From positions 806,001 to 870,000 of the forward strand of contig CAJVGD010000012.1 of the NCBI GenBank assembly GCA_910890315.1: a DNA stretch of 64,000 nucleotides. Reading direction: 5' to 3'. A program made the translations under genes and the position numbers. Numbering within the stretch: the first letter of the stretch is position 1; each line of letters opens with the position of its first letter. The DNA comes from Serendipita indica DSM 11827. Taxonomy: Eukaryota; Basidiomycota; Agaricomycetes; Sebacinales; Serendipitaceae. Under the pieces are notes generated by a model that ran no database searches, was not told the DNA's origin, and was given only the letters and a program-made list of their open reading frames with translations. Shown in pieces: positions 34,393 to 45,110 of the stretch.

Positions 34393-37064
34393 TCATGCTA
34401 TTTTCCCAGGCATCACCGGCAGTGACGCGCTTAAGCCCCCATCCACCGCAATATTTTGCCCGTTCACATAGCTACTCTCGTCTGAAACAGCGCGGGTCAG
34501 TAAGCATGCAACCACGAAGCAATCCGGACCACAGGGTCGTCTCTACAAGTCTCGACTGCGCAATCGACAAAGAAACGTACCCGAAGCGAGAAACAGCGCA
34601 ACGTTGGCCACCTATAATCCCGGGTCAGTCTGTTTCTCGGATAATCCCGTACTCTGATCCGTCACAAAGAGGTCAACAAACTCACTTCTACCTTCCAGTA
34701 CCATGGGTCCCACGATGCCGCGATGATCCCCCGCCCAGTAGCAAGTCGCGCCCAAATCGCGGCGTACAAGACCATACACATGCGCGTGTTCGCCGGTATG
34801 ATTATAGACAAAAGTGTGCATATAATGAAACAGGATCAGTAACCGCTCGCTTCCTTTTGCATGCGCTCAGGCGGATTGCATCCGGTCGCTTCAAGCAAGG
34901 TTGCCGAGAAGATCGCTCAAGCTCCGGCCTTGAGCCCCCCGTTGGCATAGTGCCTCGATTCGGCAACTTGCGCATCAGCAGACGCCCTCTTTCTTTCTCA
35001 GCCAACCAACTCCGGCTGCTACGACGACGGCAATAAAGGACGACTGAAGAATGTCACTCACCCTCTGCAACTCCGTTCCGCCCCATAGGATTCAACTGCC
35101 CAATCTTATTCGCGGTTCCTCGTTGCCGTGCCATCTCGAAGACGGCCGCGGTCATCCCAGTCTGCAACAAAATCAATCGTGAATGGTTTGCGTGGGAAAG
35201 TCGACCGGAGCCAAGCGTGTATCAAAAATGAAAAGAAATAGAAATGTAAATCGTCTTGCGACTGTGAACTGGGTGTGTGAGATTGCGTAGATGGAAATGG
35301 CAAGTAATCCACACGTCACAAAAACGTGGAACGGCGATTAGGGACGGCAGAACATGGGATAAAGGGATGCCAACCCAAACTCCATCGAGCAAAACGTGTA
35401 GACCAGGCTGACCATGGGTCTCTTAAACACTTGAATGCCTATAGCATTGTTCCAGGATGTAGAAACTGGCCGGAGTGGCGCGATCCGGTCTGTGGGTGCA
35501 TACGTGACCAACGAGGCCCCCTCCCGAATCTCTACTAGGGCGGCTCCGAAATCTCTGCGGTTGCTACAGCACCACCGGCCCGCTCCAGAAGTGATGGCAC
35601 AGGGCCATCATCGCCGAACGCCTATGATAGTACGGGATATACTTGGAGCACATAAATGAACCCCTTCGGAGGAGGGGGGATGGGGGCGGAGGCAATGAAG
35701 GCATAATGAAAAGTAGCATAATAGAAGCCACGCTTGGGTATTTTGGGGAAAGAATACGCACCTCTATGAGCCCAGGGCAGATACTGTTAACGCGAATGTT
35801 TGAATGGCGTAGTTGCCACGAAGCAGACTGCGCAAGATTGTTGACACTGCATCAACTTTGTCAGTAACTGATTGGTATTCTTCCGATGAAGTTAGTGCAG
35901 TGGGCAAAAACCCGTCCATATTGGTCGGAAAGAGCAGCGAGTGGCTCGGAGTTGGCGCCTTGCCCATCCGGTACAACAGGTACCTTTGATCACAGCATTT
36001 CGATTGCTGAGCTCCGATGTCCTAGCTGATGATTCTTCCGCCAGACGGGGAACGCACCGAACATGAAGGGCTAGAAGAGACGAAGGACGTACGCAGCTTT
36101 ACTGGCGCTGTCTGCCTTGCGAGAAAACCATCATCGCAAGGTGTATAAACCACCGTAGAGGTATATTTCCAAGCCGGAAGAAGTCAGTGAATAGAATCGA
36201 GCGGTGAAATACCACATACAGTGCGCTGGTCCCGCACCGGATCGCAGACCCGCGACAGAAGCAGTCATGATAATGCTCCCGCCAGTATCCGCACCGGTGC
36301 CTTTGGGTTTCATCATTGCAGGAGCGGCATATTTGACAGCGAGGAAGCACGAAGTCGTGTTTATGCGCATCATTTCCTCCCATTCCTCAGCCGACAGATC
36401 GAGAATCGAGGGTTGACCTGATGCAACTCCAGCCTGTCAACAGTCGTAAACAAGGGCACCCGGGAATCGTCCAGGGTAATGACTTGCATTTGCAAAGAAG
36501 ACGTCGATACCCCCATGTGATTGCACCGCATTGCTCACAATGGTGGAGATGGTTGTTTCATCTGCTGCATCTCCTTCTGTAACTTCAACCTAGGGGATTT
36601 ATTGAATTCGACTTTCACACAGAATCCAGAGGCAGACAAACCTGAACATCTGGGTAGGCTGCGTTGATCGTCTCCTTTAGATTCGGCAAGTTTGTCCCGT
36701 CAAAGTCAAGAAGGTACAAGGCACGTGCACCTAGATAGGAAGTAAGGCGTAAGAACACAGAAGCCAGGACCCAGAACGGGACCTTCGTGCGCAAACAGAA
36801 GAGATGTCGCCCTTCTATTTGCAAGCCATCAGTCAAATTAGACGACTGAGATCGGTTTGGGAAAGATACGAACCCGATCCCTTTCAGAGAACCGACGCCG
36901 GTGACGACGCAAACCTTGCCTTGGAGGCGCTGACCCCTTGGACGTGATAGGTGATTCTGTATCTTTTCAAGACGCCGCAGTGTCTGCTCGTAGGTGAGAG
37001 TGGGCGTCTTCAACTTCAAACCATCCAAGGATTTCGGCTGCGCATTTCCCTTGGACTGTGACAT
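34393..37064 (-). CDS. Short-chain dehydrogenase/reductase with unusually long introns
   Basis: Classical SDR, NAD(P)-dependent. The protein starts [18 protein letters not shown] with a 45-residue extension, then the cofactor motif [22 protein letters not shown], the NAG-like [24 protein letters not shown], catalytic Ser in [20 protein letters not shown] with the catalytic Tyr codon split by an intron (about 36110-36215), [15 protein letters not shown], and the end [20 protein letters not shown]. About nine introns; four are long for this genome (about 35852-36092, 35163-35762, 34620-35064 and 34480-34580). The intron 36434-36487 has a GC donor. No lesion was found in the coding blocks. The substrate is unknown. 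The long introns contain no recognised element. Confidence 0.82.
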
Positions 37065-37841
37065 TGAGCACTAGATGTGATGGTTCACGCGTTAGAGTCG
37101 AAAATGAACACCAGAATGGAGATTTGCTCGAATATTTGGGAATGGTCGAGCGCAAGGCGTTTCTCTCCCACCGGCAGTCGGCAATGTTGCCTCCGTGCAA
37201 GCTACTCACTACCATTGGCAAAGAGAAACGCGCTTACTTTATATCCCGGACCTTTCACCAGCGTCAAATAGCAGTCTACGAAAATACTTCTGGCTTTTCT
37301 GAAACTTGACTACATAGTCATTTCTCTGGACTCAATTTCGAGCTTGCCACGATCATACGGTCGAGATAGCTTCCAAACAGAGAAAGTTAGATGTCGCCGC
37401 ACCAGCACGACGAAGCCTACCAAATCCAACTCAATCCTCGATTTCACATGATTTCTATATATTCTTTGAAAATAGCTGAGGATATCTTGAGGGGAACATC
37501 TATAATAATACGAAACTTGGTGCTTGAAGAGGAGCTGGAACTGAATTTGACTGATATCGAAGACAAGATTTCGATGCCCTATAACGTCTCATACTCACGG
37601 GACTTTAAGAAAGTAGCATACAGCGTCAACGGCATTTAGAGAATTGGATACATTATGCCCACGTCGGTGGTAAATCAAATTACAAGAGGGCATCAAGTCG
37701 ATATAAAGATAGTAACTCCAGCCAATCACGCGTCTCCTAACAACTTGACTTCAGCCATAGCGCTAGCATTCTATCAATCACAGCACAGATTTATTCCAGA
37801 GACTACCAGGAAAGGGTCAAGGTGGACCGGATTACAGATGA
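37065..37841. other. Intergenic between the SDR start and the transporter stop
   Basis: This stretch of 777 bases is AT-richer than its surroundings. A small open frame at 37391-37639 shows no recognisable domain, and I do not call it a gene. No RNA gene or repeat recognised. Confidence 0.4.
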
Positions 37842-40307
37842 TCAAGCGCGTTCCTCTTGCTTGTATTCGCCCTTTTCCTCCTGGCTTGAAGAGGATTCTT
37901 TGAGATTATGGGCCTTGTTTGTTTCAAGCGCATGCGGAATCTCCTGGTCACCGAAGACTGCATCCATCTCCTCAAGAGACTTGCCCTTGGTCTCGGGGAA
38001 TCTATATGATCGTCAGTCGCCAGAGCATCTGGATTTGTAGCAACATACAGGACAGCAACGATGATCACGTTGCATATATTCGTCACAACGAAAAGAATAT
38101 AGAACTCTGTTGTTGCTTCAGCGCACAGCCGACGACCCAGTGAAAGGTTACCCACTGTACTGAAGTTTACTCATACCGATAGGAGAAACCTGCGAGATGA
38201 GAACATTGGTGGCCCCTAGGGAGCGTTTAGTCTAATATCCCGCCGCAGGACAAGTATCACGTACAATTGGCACAAGTACAGACGGCGGTTCCAAGAGCCC
38301 GTATCCTCATGGGGAAGCTGAAAGAAGGTAAGATAGCTTCTTAGGTCACGCAAATGACCTACATTTCACTCTGGTATACCCAGAGACTGGTCCGAAAGAA
38401 GTGCTGAAGAACAGCGAACCAAAGATCTAGACAGCGTGAGATGTCGAAATTGTGGATGACAGTAGAACTGACGATGATAAAGGCGATTCCGGCCTGTTGC
38501 GCTGCGCGGTTATTCGCGTTTTCGCCACCCCACTTGGCGTTGATAGCTGCTTCGATTGCTAAACAGATGGCCATTCCGATGCCACCAACGATGAGCGGCG
38601 GCTTGCGGCCTACGCGGTCGAGTATGACTGCGATGAAGAGTCCAGTGACAATGGTGCCCAAGGCGCCGTTGATACCGGTAATGAGAAGGACTTTGGGACC
38701 ACTGAGACCAAGAGCGCGGTACACTGAGGAGAGGTCAGCGTATAGTGGACAATGGACGCATAGGCGCACAAGCTGGTTGGAAATACGCGGAAACGTTGAT
38801 TCCGGTGAACTGGCAGCAGATTTGTACCAGCATTCCAGTTGCCGTACGACGTGCCATGGCCTTCGTTGCCCAAAGGTCTGAGAACTGATGAAGTTGAGCT
38901 ACCGCCCAGAACTTAGAAATCAAAGGTGCCCACTCTGGTCTGGTAGTGTTCCTTCTCATACTTGATTGTTCAACCCTGAAGCATAATGAGATGGTGATCG
39001 CTCAGGTCAGGGAGGACGCACATCTCCGCGAATTCAAGTTTTGTGAATTCTTCATTCTTGATATTACTATGAAGCTTCTGAACGACAGCGTATGCCTCTT
39101 CTTCGCGGCCCTGGGCGATGAGCCAACGAGGGGAGAATGGTAGGACGAACATTCTGTTCATGTAACTCAGAAAAAGTCATCAGGTATCATATCCACATAC
39201 CCTAGGAGGAGCATGACAGCTGGGACAATCTGAATGGCCAAGGGAATTCGCCATTGACCATCGTTCTTGAGGAACTGGCAGCCATATCCAACCCCTATGT
39301 GGCATATCAGTTGGGGATCGAGACCAGAAAAACGACAGACAGTTTGCTACAAGGAAGCCGAGACCTGGATTGATGAGTGAGCATCTGGAAGGGCATGGCT
39401 TCATCAAAACGAACCGATCATCCTACAGAAGGTGAGCACTAATGAATCACCCCGAACGCGACGAGAGAACTCACCATTGCGTTAGACCTGTGAGAAGTCC
39501 TCGCATATGTGGCGGAGAGATCTCGCTCTGGTAGAGAGGTACAACTGCACGAGTTCAGCACATATCAAAGAGGTTATATAGCCTCTCACTCATGCTCAAG
39601 CTAAGATGGTGTCAGGACTGTTCGTCTCTTCGGTCTGTTGACACTCACCATCCAATGGCTAAGCCGGCAATAAAGCGACCAGCGATGAGGAAGCCGACAT
39701 TACGTGCTCCAGTCTGAAGAGAACAGCCAAATATACCGATCAGAGCGCCCGTCTAGAGGAAGCTGATGAGATTCGACTAAATACTCCAATAAGATAGTCA
39801 CCTGGATAGTACGTTTTCGGCCAATATGAGTCGCAAGCCAACCAGCTGCAGCGGCGCCGAAGAAACCTGATAGGAAATGTTGGCGAATTGGGCGCTCAGA
39901 CTTCTGGGACTTACATCCACCAGCGAACTAGGGGTTATCGCATAAGAGTCGAGTCATAACTGAGGATATCCACTCACAGTTGAGACGATAGCACCGATTA
40001 TATCGTCGTTCGGCTGCTTGAAGTAGGAGTGGAATTGGTCAAACTCGGCAGAGACAACTGAGCCGATAATGCCAGAGTCACTGTGATCAAGGTTGAATAT
40101 ATGCGAGCATGATATAGCTCTACTCACTATCCTATGTGTTCACAGAAGCGGATCAGCGACGTTCCCGATCAAGGCTATTTAACATAAGCACATACCGAAC
40201 AAGAAGCTAGAGAACCAATATTCAGAAGGGGTGACCAAAGTTGCGATCTGTACTTACGAGCCAAGCGCCGCGAAGAGTGCTACGACGAAGTTGAAGAAGA
40301 AGCCCAT
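37842..40307 (-). CDS. MFS sugar transporter (PF00083 type), micro-exon structure, at least one apparent frameshift
   Basis: Twelve-helix proton-sugar transporter of the plasma membrane. About 17 short introns. The protein starts MGFFFNFVVALFAALGSFLF. An 11-base exon (40196-40206) and a 4-base exon (40128-40131) splice together to make the F-G-Y-D-S-G motif of helix 1. Later motifs are GWLATHIGRKRTIQ (loop 2-3), GRFIAGLAIG, VPLYQSEISPPHMRG, CCQFTGINV, VILDRVGRKPPLIVGG and FPETKGKSLEEMDAVFGDQ. The expected FGPVSWVYQSE reads out of frame: one base is missing near 38378-38388. A second uncertain junction follows the GLAIG exon (about 39540-39640). It may be a recent pseudogene or carry sequence errors. 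It ends with a Ser/Glu-rich cytosolic tail and TGA at 37842. Confidence 0.8.
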
Positions 40308-41988
40308 TCTAAGTTGCTTTTGCGCGTCAGCGGGTGCTAGACGGGTATATCAAATCTATTACCACTTCCTTGCACAATCACTAAGAGCCTCACGGGGATT
40401 ATGACGATTGGTTGGTGCCCCGCCTGAGGATGTCCGCACGCCGAGCTTGGGGAGGGAGGACAAGAGACGAGATGCCCTATGCTCCAGATGGACGAGATCC
40501 TGCTTCTCCCCATCCTCAGTCCTTTTAAGTCTATGTTCTGTCGCGTCGTCAAAGTATTGCGAATCAGAGCAACCACCAATTATCGGGTCTTCGTTTCTTC
40601 TCTAGTCGTCTGATTTCTCCATGCAGCGTCCTGCAATGCCTTCCTCATCCTCGTATCTGTGAAGCTGCGAAGCCTCCTTTGAATCCGAGTGATGCAAGAA
40701 GCAGTATCCGACGGGTCATCTCCCTGAGATGAAGTGAACAGAACACATCCCAGCTCGCGAATAGGGAGCCTCTCCGCGCGCACGGGGTCGCCAAAGGCAG
40801 CTCTCCAGAATACCTTGTGACAGCTGAATAGGTCGACTCCATGAGGACGGTCCGGTCTGAACCACACTTTCATATGCCTTGGGGAAGACTCTGTAGGGGA
40901 ATGGTCGTCTCAATTCAATCGCGTAACGGGAAAGAGGCCGTACTGGAGCAAAATTGAGTGACGAAGCATCAGCAAGGAAGAGCCCGGAACCATTGCTTTC
41001 CTATAACCGCCGGAGTATAGTTCTTTGATCGAGGCCTAATATTAAGCGCATGACAGTCGCATAGCTCACTCACTAGTGGACACGAGGAAGTCGGATCAGC
41101 GAAGCTCTAAGTCTGCGCACACAAGACACGCACGCATACATTATTCGTTAAGTTCACTATGTTGCTCCAGTTGCGTTGAAAAGAGGGAATGGAGCAAGAC
41201 AGACGGGGAAAAGCAGCGGGCCGTGATGCGGTTTTCAGCTCTTCCCCATTCGACCCGGACCATCGGGCCAGGATTTCACCGAGCAAACGACCGCTGAAGG
41301 AGGTCGGCGGCTGTTTTGGTTCATGTGAGTAGAAGTCATCGTACCTGCGGTGATATATCGATACCATCAGTCTTGATTGGGTATCGGAGTGAAGGGCTGG
41401 TCCAATGGGATGGATTCCCGTTGTACAATCCACACAAAAGGGACTATTTATGGTGTTGAGAGCGCTGAAATACTCGCTATTGAGACACCGTCCAGACCTG
41501 TGGAAACTAGCATTGCGCTTGGCGGGGTATAAATCAGATACTAGATGAGCGTCAGAGAATATAGATGATCCGATATAGTCCTTGAGCTACATCGCTGTGT
41601 CAACAGATGTAGTGGACGACGAGAATGGTGGATGACCCGTGTTTCTACAGTTGATATGTTTGTAAGTATAAGCAGAAATCTTGCTGACACTCGCAGACAT
41701 ACACCAAAGCTCTTTCGACTTTACCTCGACTTTGGCTCTCGCGTCAAGCGCCCTTCCGACCTCGTGTGCGGGCTAACTTGGTGCCGGTACACAAATTACC
41801 TGATTGGAACCAGTTTAGTGATGAATCATCGACTGGCCATGGTAGCGGTGGAGAATAGAGAGTCTCCAAGTTGCTGCTCGCCTCGACGCCGCGGCGTGCC
41901 CTCAACCCACATCAAGATATCGCGGATTTTAGGTAGAAGCTACGGTATACTATAGTGGCTGGTTATTTGTACGAAAACAAGTCACGCT
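40308..41988. other. Intergenic between the divergent transporter and F-box genes
   Basis: About 1.7 kb. Open frames at 40580-40873 (minus) and 41632-41955 (plus) have no recognised domain and no supporting splice structure. The region presumably holds the divergent promoters of the transporter and the F-box gene. I see no tRNA, repeat or transposon end. Confidence 0.4.
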
Positions 41989-43533
41989 ATGAGGTACGCG
42001 TTGTCAGGAATGGAAGACGTGGGTTTCTGACATCTTTTCAGCGAGCAACTGGGAAGAAGAATAATAGAGGTTCAGAGGATCATCGAACTACATCACGCAC
42101 TTGGCACATCACTCGAAAAGAGACTTGTCGAATCTGGGGAACATCTTGCTGGCCAGCAACTTGAGGAGTGCCTCTCTTCCATCGAAAATACTCTGAAAGG
42201 AAGTTACGAGGCCCTCCTAACAGGCTCGAGTCACCTTCGAATTCTCGAAGCCGAGCTTGTTGCCAGTAAATGTCGCATCCATCGACTTCCGGTCGAGCTA
42301 CTACGCGAGATCTTCTCCTATGTCATTGGGGGCACCGACTTGTTATCACAGAGGCTAGCTACCAGTCTCTTGCAAACATGTCGGTCCTGGCGCTTCATTG
42401 TCCTCTCCATGCATCGGGTGTGGTCACAGTTCGAATACTCTCTCGACCGACCCAAGAGACAGTTGATCAGTATCGGGGAGTTTCTCACTCAAACTCTCCA
42501 CCGCTCGCCCTCAGAGCTCGTCCTTATCGTTCCCGAACAAGATAGCGAGGACAATCTGCGACTGCTGCCCCTCAATGCGTTATCTCCCTTCGAATCTCTG
42601 GCATTTTTCATCCCGGGAGAGGATGAAGAGGACGCTTGCAACTCGATATCATTAGGGGCACTCTGTGATCCACAGTATACCAATTTGGATTGCCGCTGTA
42701 GCACGTTGTGGCTAGAAGGTTATCTGTTAGGTGTCTATGACATCAAAAGACTCAACCTTTCCGACCTTTTAACCCGCTTCCAAGGGGTAAAGCAGCTCCG
42801 ACTTCGGGACGTGAAGGGCATTGAACTCACCCGGGAAAGTACTTCGTGCCTTCACAACCTGACGGATGTCGAGTTACGCAATCTAAGATACGTTCCTATC
42901 CTTGCACTCCTTTCCGCCACTCCTTCGCTCACAAGACTGGTGCTGGACAACTGCATCTTTGAAGTCCCAGACAACCATTCTGTCGTCGAATGTCGTCTAC
43001 AAACATTGTTGGTCCAAGACTGTATACGAGACTGGCTCGTATACATCCACTGCGAATACCTTACGGAGCTCTGTCTGAGCGGTCACGACCCCGGAAGTGA
43101 CGACGATTTCGACTTTATACGAAAGTCACAAACCATAGAGGATTTGACCTTTGGAAGCATGGATTGCGATCACATCCGCCAGCTCGCGGTCTCCGCGCCG
43201 GGTATCAAGCAGCTCACGCTCAGTGGCGATTGTCACCAATTGCCACGATGGGTCTCTGAGACTCGCTCGAATCTGTGGTTTCCAAAACTGAGGATACTTG
43301 GTATCAAGAGTACCTGCTCGTGTGTTACAATGGCCATTGAGGAACTGGTTCGAGCACGATGTCTACCGCAGGCCCATCAAGACTCGCAAATGGTTGCAGG
43401 ACTCGAACCTCTGGAGCGCCTTACCATCTCGGGAGGTCTCGCATACTCAATGGCTACAAACTCCTTATTCCAGACTGCTACATCATCCGTCCGGGAACCC
43501 ACGACAGATGCCCTGGCCGTGACCTGGATCTAG
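41989..43533 (+). CDS. F-box protein with a 5-base first exon
   Basis: ATG at 41989 plus two bases, intron 41994-42041 (GTACGC...CAG), then a single long exon. Spliced, the start reads M-S-E-Q-L-G-R-R-I-I-E-V-Q-R-I-I. The N-terminal helices (LEKRLVESGEHLAGQQLEEC) precede the F-box CRIHRLPVELLREIFSYVI and TSLLQTCRSWRFIVLSMHRV. The body has the family phrase NLDCRCSTLWLEG and ends with RARCLPQAHQDSQMVAGLEP. No lesion seen. Role by family: substrate selection in an SCF ligase. Confidence 0.83.
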
Positions 43534-44049
43534 TCTAGGTTGTCATATGATTCCTCTTTCTAGGTTGTTTTCTGTGTCGCCCCAGAGGTCGGGTGTCTCC
43601 CCTTTGCCGTGTCTGTCGCATTAATCCTCCCTATTCCAAGGATGAAAAGTATATAGCTCTCATAGTATGTTTTTTGCGCCAACTCTAATACTAAACTCAC
43701 GGCCAATTTAGCATACTTTTGGCTCGCGATGACAGGAGTTTTAAAGCGTCGTACCTTTCGACTTTCTGTCGAATGGCAGGACGAAGTACCCTCCGAATAT
43801 ACATAAATGACGCATCATTTACAGTCAACATTAATGGTCGAACTGAGATCCACGAGTTTATACGAATAGATGTAAAAATGGTGACATAGCAGAACACTAA
43901 TGACTGTGTGTGCAGACTATATATCATTGACTGATGTTGCTTGAAAACTTGAAGAGTTTAAGAGAGCACTATAATGACTTGCTGAGGATTTGCGTTTCGT
44001 ACAAGGTCACTGCGAGACCATGAGAGCTGCGTGAATTGTGTAGATAGCA
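43534..44049. other. Intergenic, AT-rich
   Basis: These 516 bases lie between two convergent genes (F-box plus, NLR2 minus). No gene, RNA or repeat recognised. Confidence 0.4.
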
Positions 44050-45099
44050 TTATTGTTCCAGCCGGAGAGCAAGTAACTCTTGCTCAATCTTCTCAGCTTC
44101 CTTCCATTGACGATCTTGAAGTAGAATAACTGCGAGGTCGCCCATTGCTGCCGTCGTGGCTGGATGTCGGTTCCCAAGGACCTCCTATAGTAGACCAAGT
44201 ACCTCTCTCTGCATTGCTTTTGCCTCCTCCAGTTTACCCCGTTCGCAAAGTGTGAGTGCGATGGCACCCATGGCTCTGATCATGTCTGGATGTCGTTGTC
44301 CCAGAATATCCGTCTGTAGACGAAGTATGTCTCTCTGAATATCTTCAGTCACGTCCAGGTAGCCAATCTTCGACAGCGTCACAGCAAATCTACTTCTTGC
44401 ATTGATTATGCCCGGATGATACGGTCCAAAGATCCCTTGCCACAAAGCAAGTTCCTGACTCTGAATCTTTTCGGCCTCTTCCATCTTACCACGGTTGAAC
44501 AGGGTAGCCGCGAGGTTTCGCATCGCCTTGATCGTATCTGGATTCCGCTGTCCAACGGTCTTTAACCGTAGAGTTAGTACCTCTTGTCCCTCTGCCCCCG
44601 CCTCCTCTAGCTGGCCTTGATTGTAAAGGGTGAGGGCGAGGTCGCTCTTTGCCTCGATCGTGTTCGGGTGTCTTTCCCCAAGACATTCAAAGCACAGATA
44701 TAGCACGTCTCTTTGCATGATCTCCGCCTCCTCGAGCTGACCACGGCTGGACAGGGTTGCAGCCAGGTCGCCCATAGCCGTGATGGTTTTGAGATGTCGA
44801 TATCCAAGGTTCTCTTCCCGCAGAGAGAATACCTGCCGCTGGATCTCTTCCGCCTTGTCTAGTTGACCACAGAGTTGCAGTGCACGCGCAAGTTTGCTCA
44901 TAATCCATATCGAGTCTTCACACGTAGCCCCGTGAGTCTCCACCAGTTGAGAGAGTGCAAACGTCAGCAACTCTTGAGATGCCTCCCATTCTCCTAACGA
45001 GGTGTAGACGATTTCGAAAGCCAAAGCGTGGCCGACATTCCGCGCTTGAATTGATCGAGGAATACAGTTGACAAGAGATAACAGATGCAGATGCGCGAC

Positions 45100-45110
45100 A
45101 TTACACTGTT
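45100..45110 (+). repeat. Target-site duplication, 5' copy
   Basis: ATTACACTGTT immediately precedes the LINE and is identical to the copy after its poly(A). It belongs to NLR2 coding sequence. Confidence 0.92.

Noticed and set aside
37391-37639. Open frame of 82 codons between the SDR and the transporter
   Set aside because: AT-rich intergenic DNA with no recognisable motif; likely chance.
40580-40873. Minus-strand open frame of 97 codons upstream of the transporter
   Set aside because: No domain and no supporting introns; several overlapping frames of similar length exist there.
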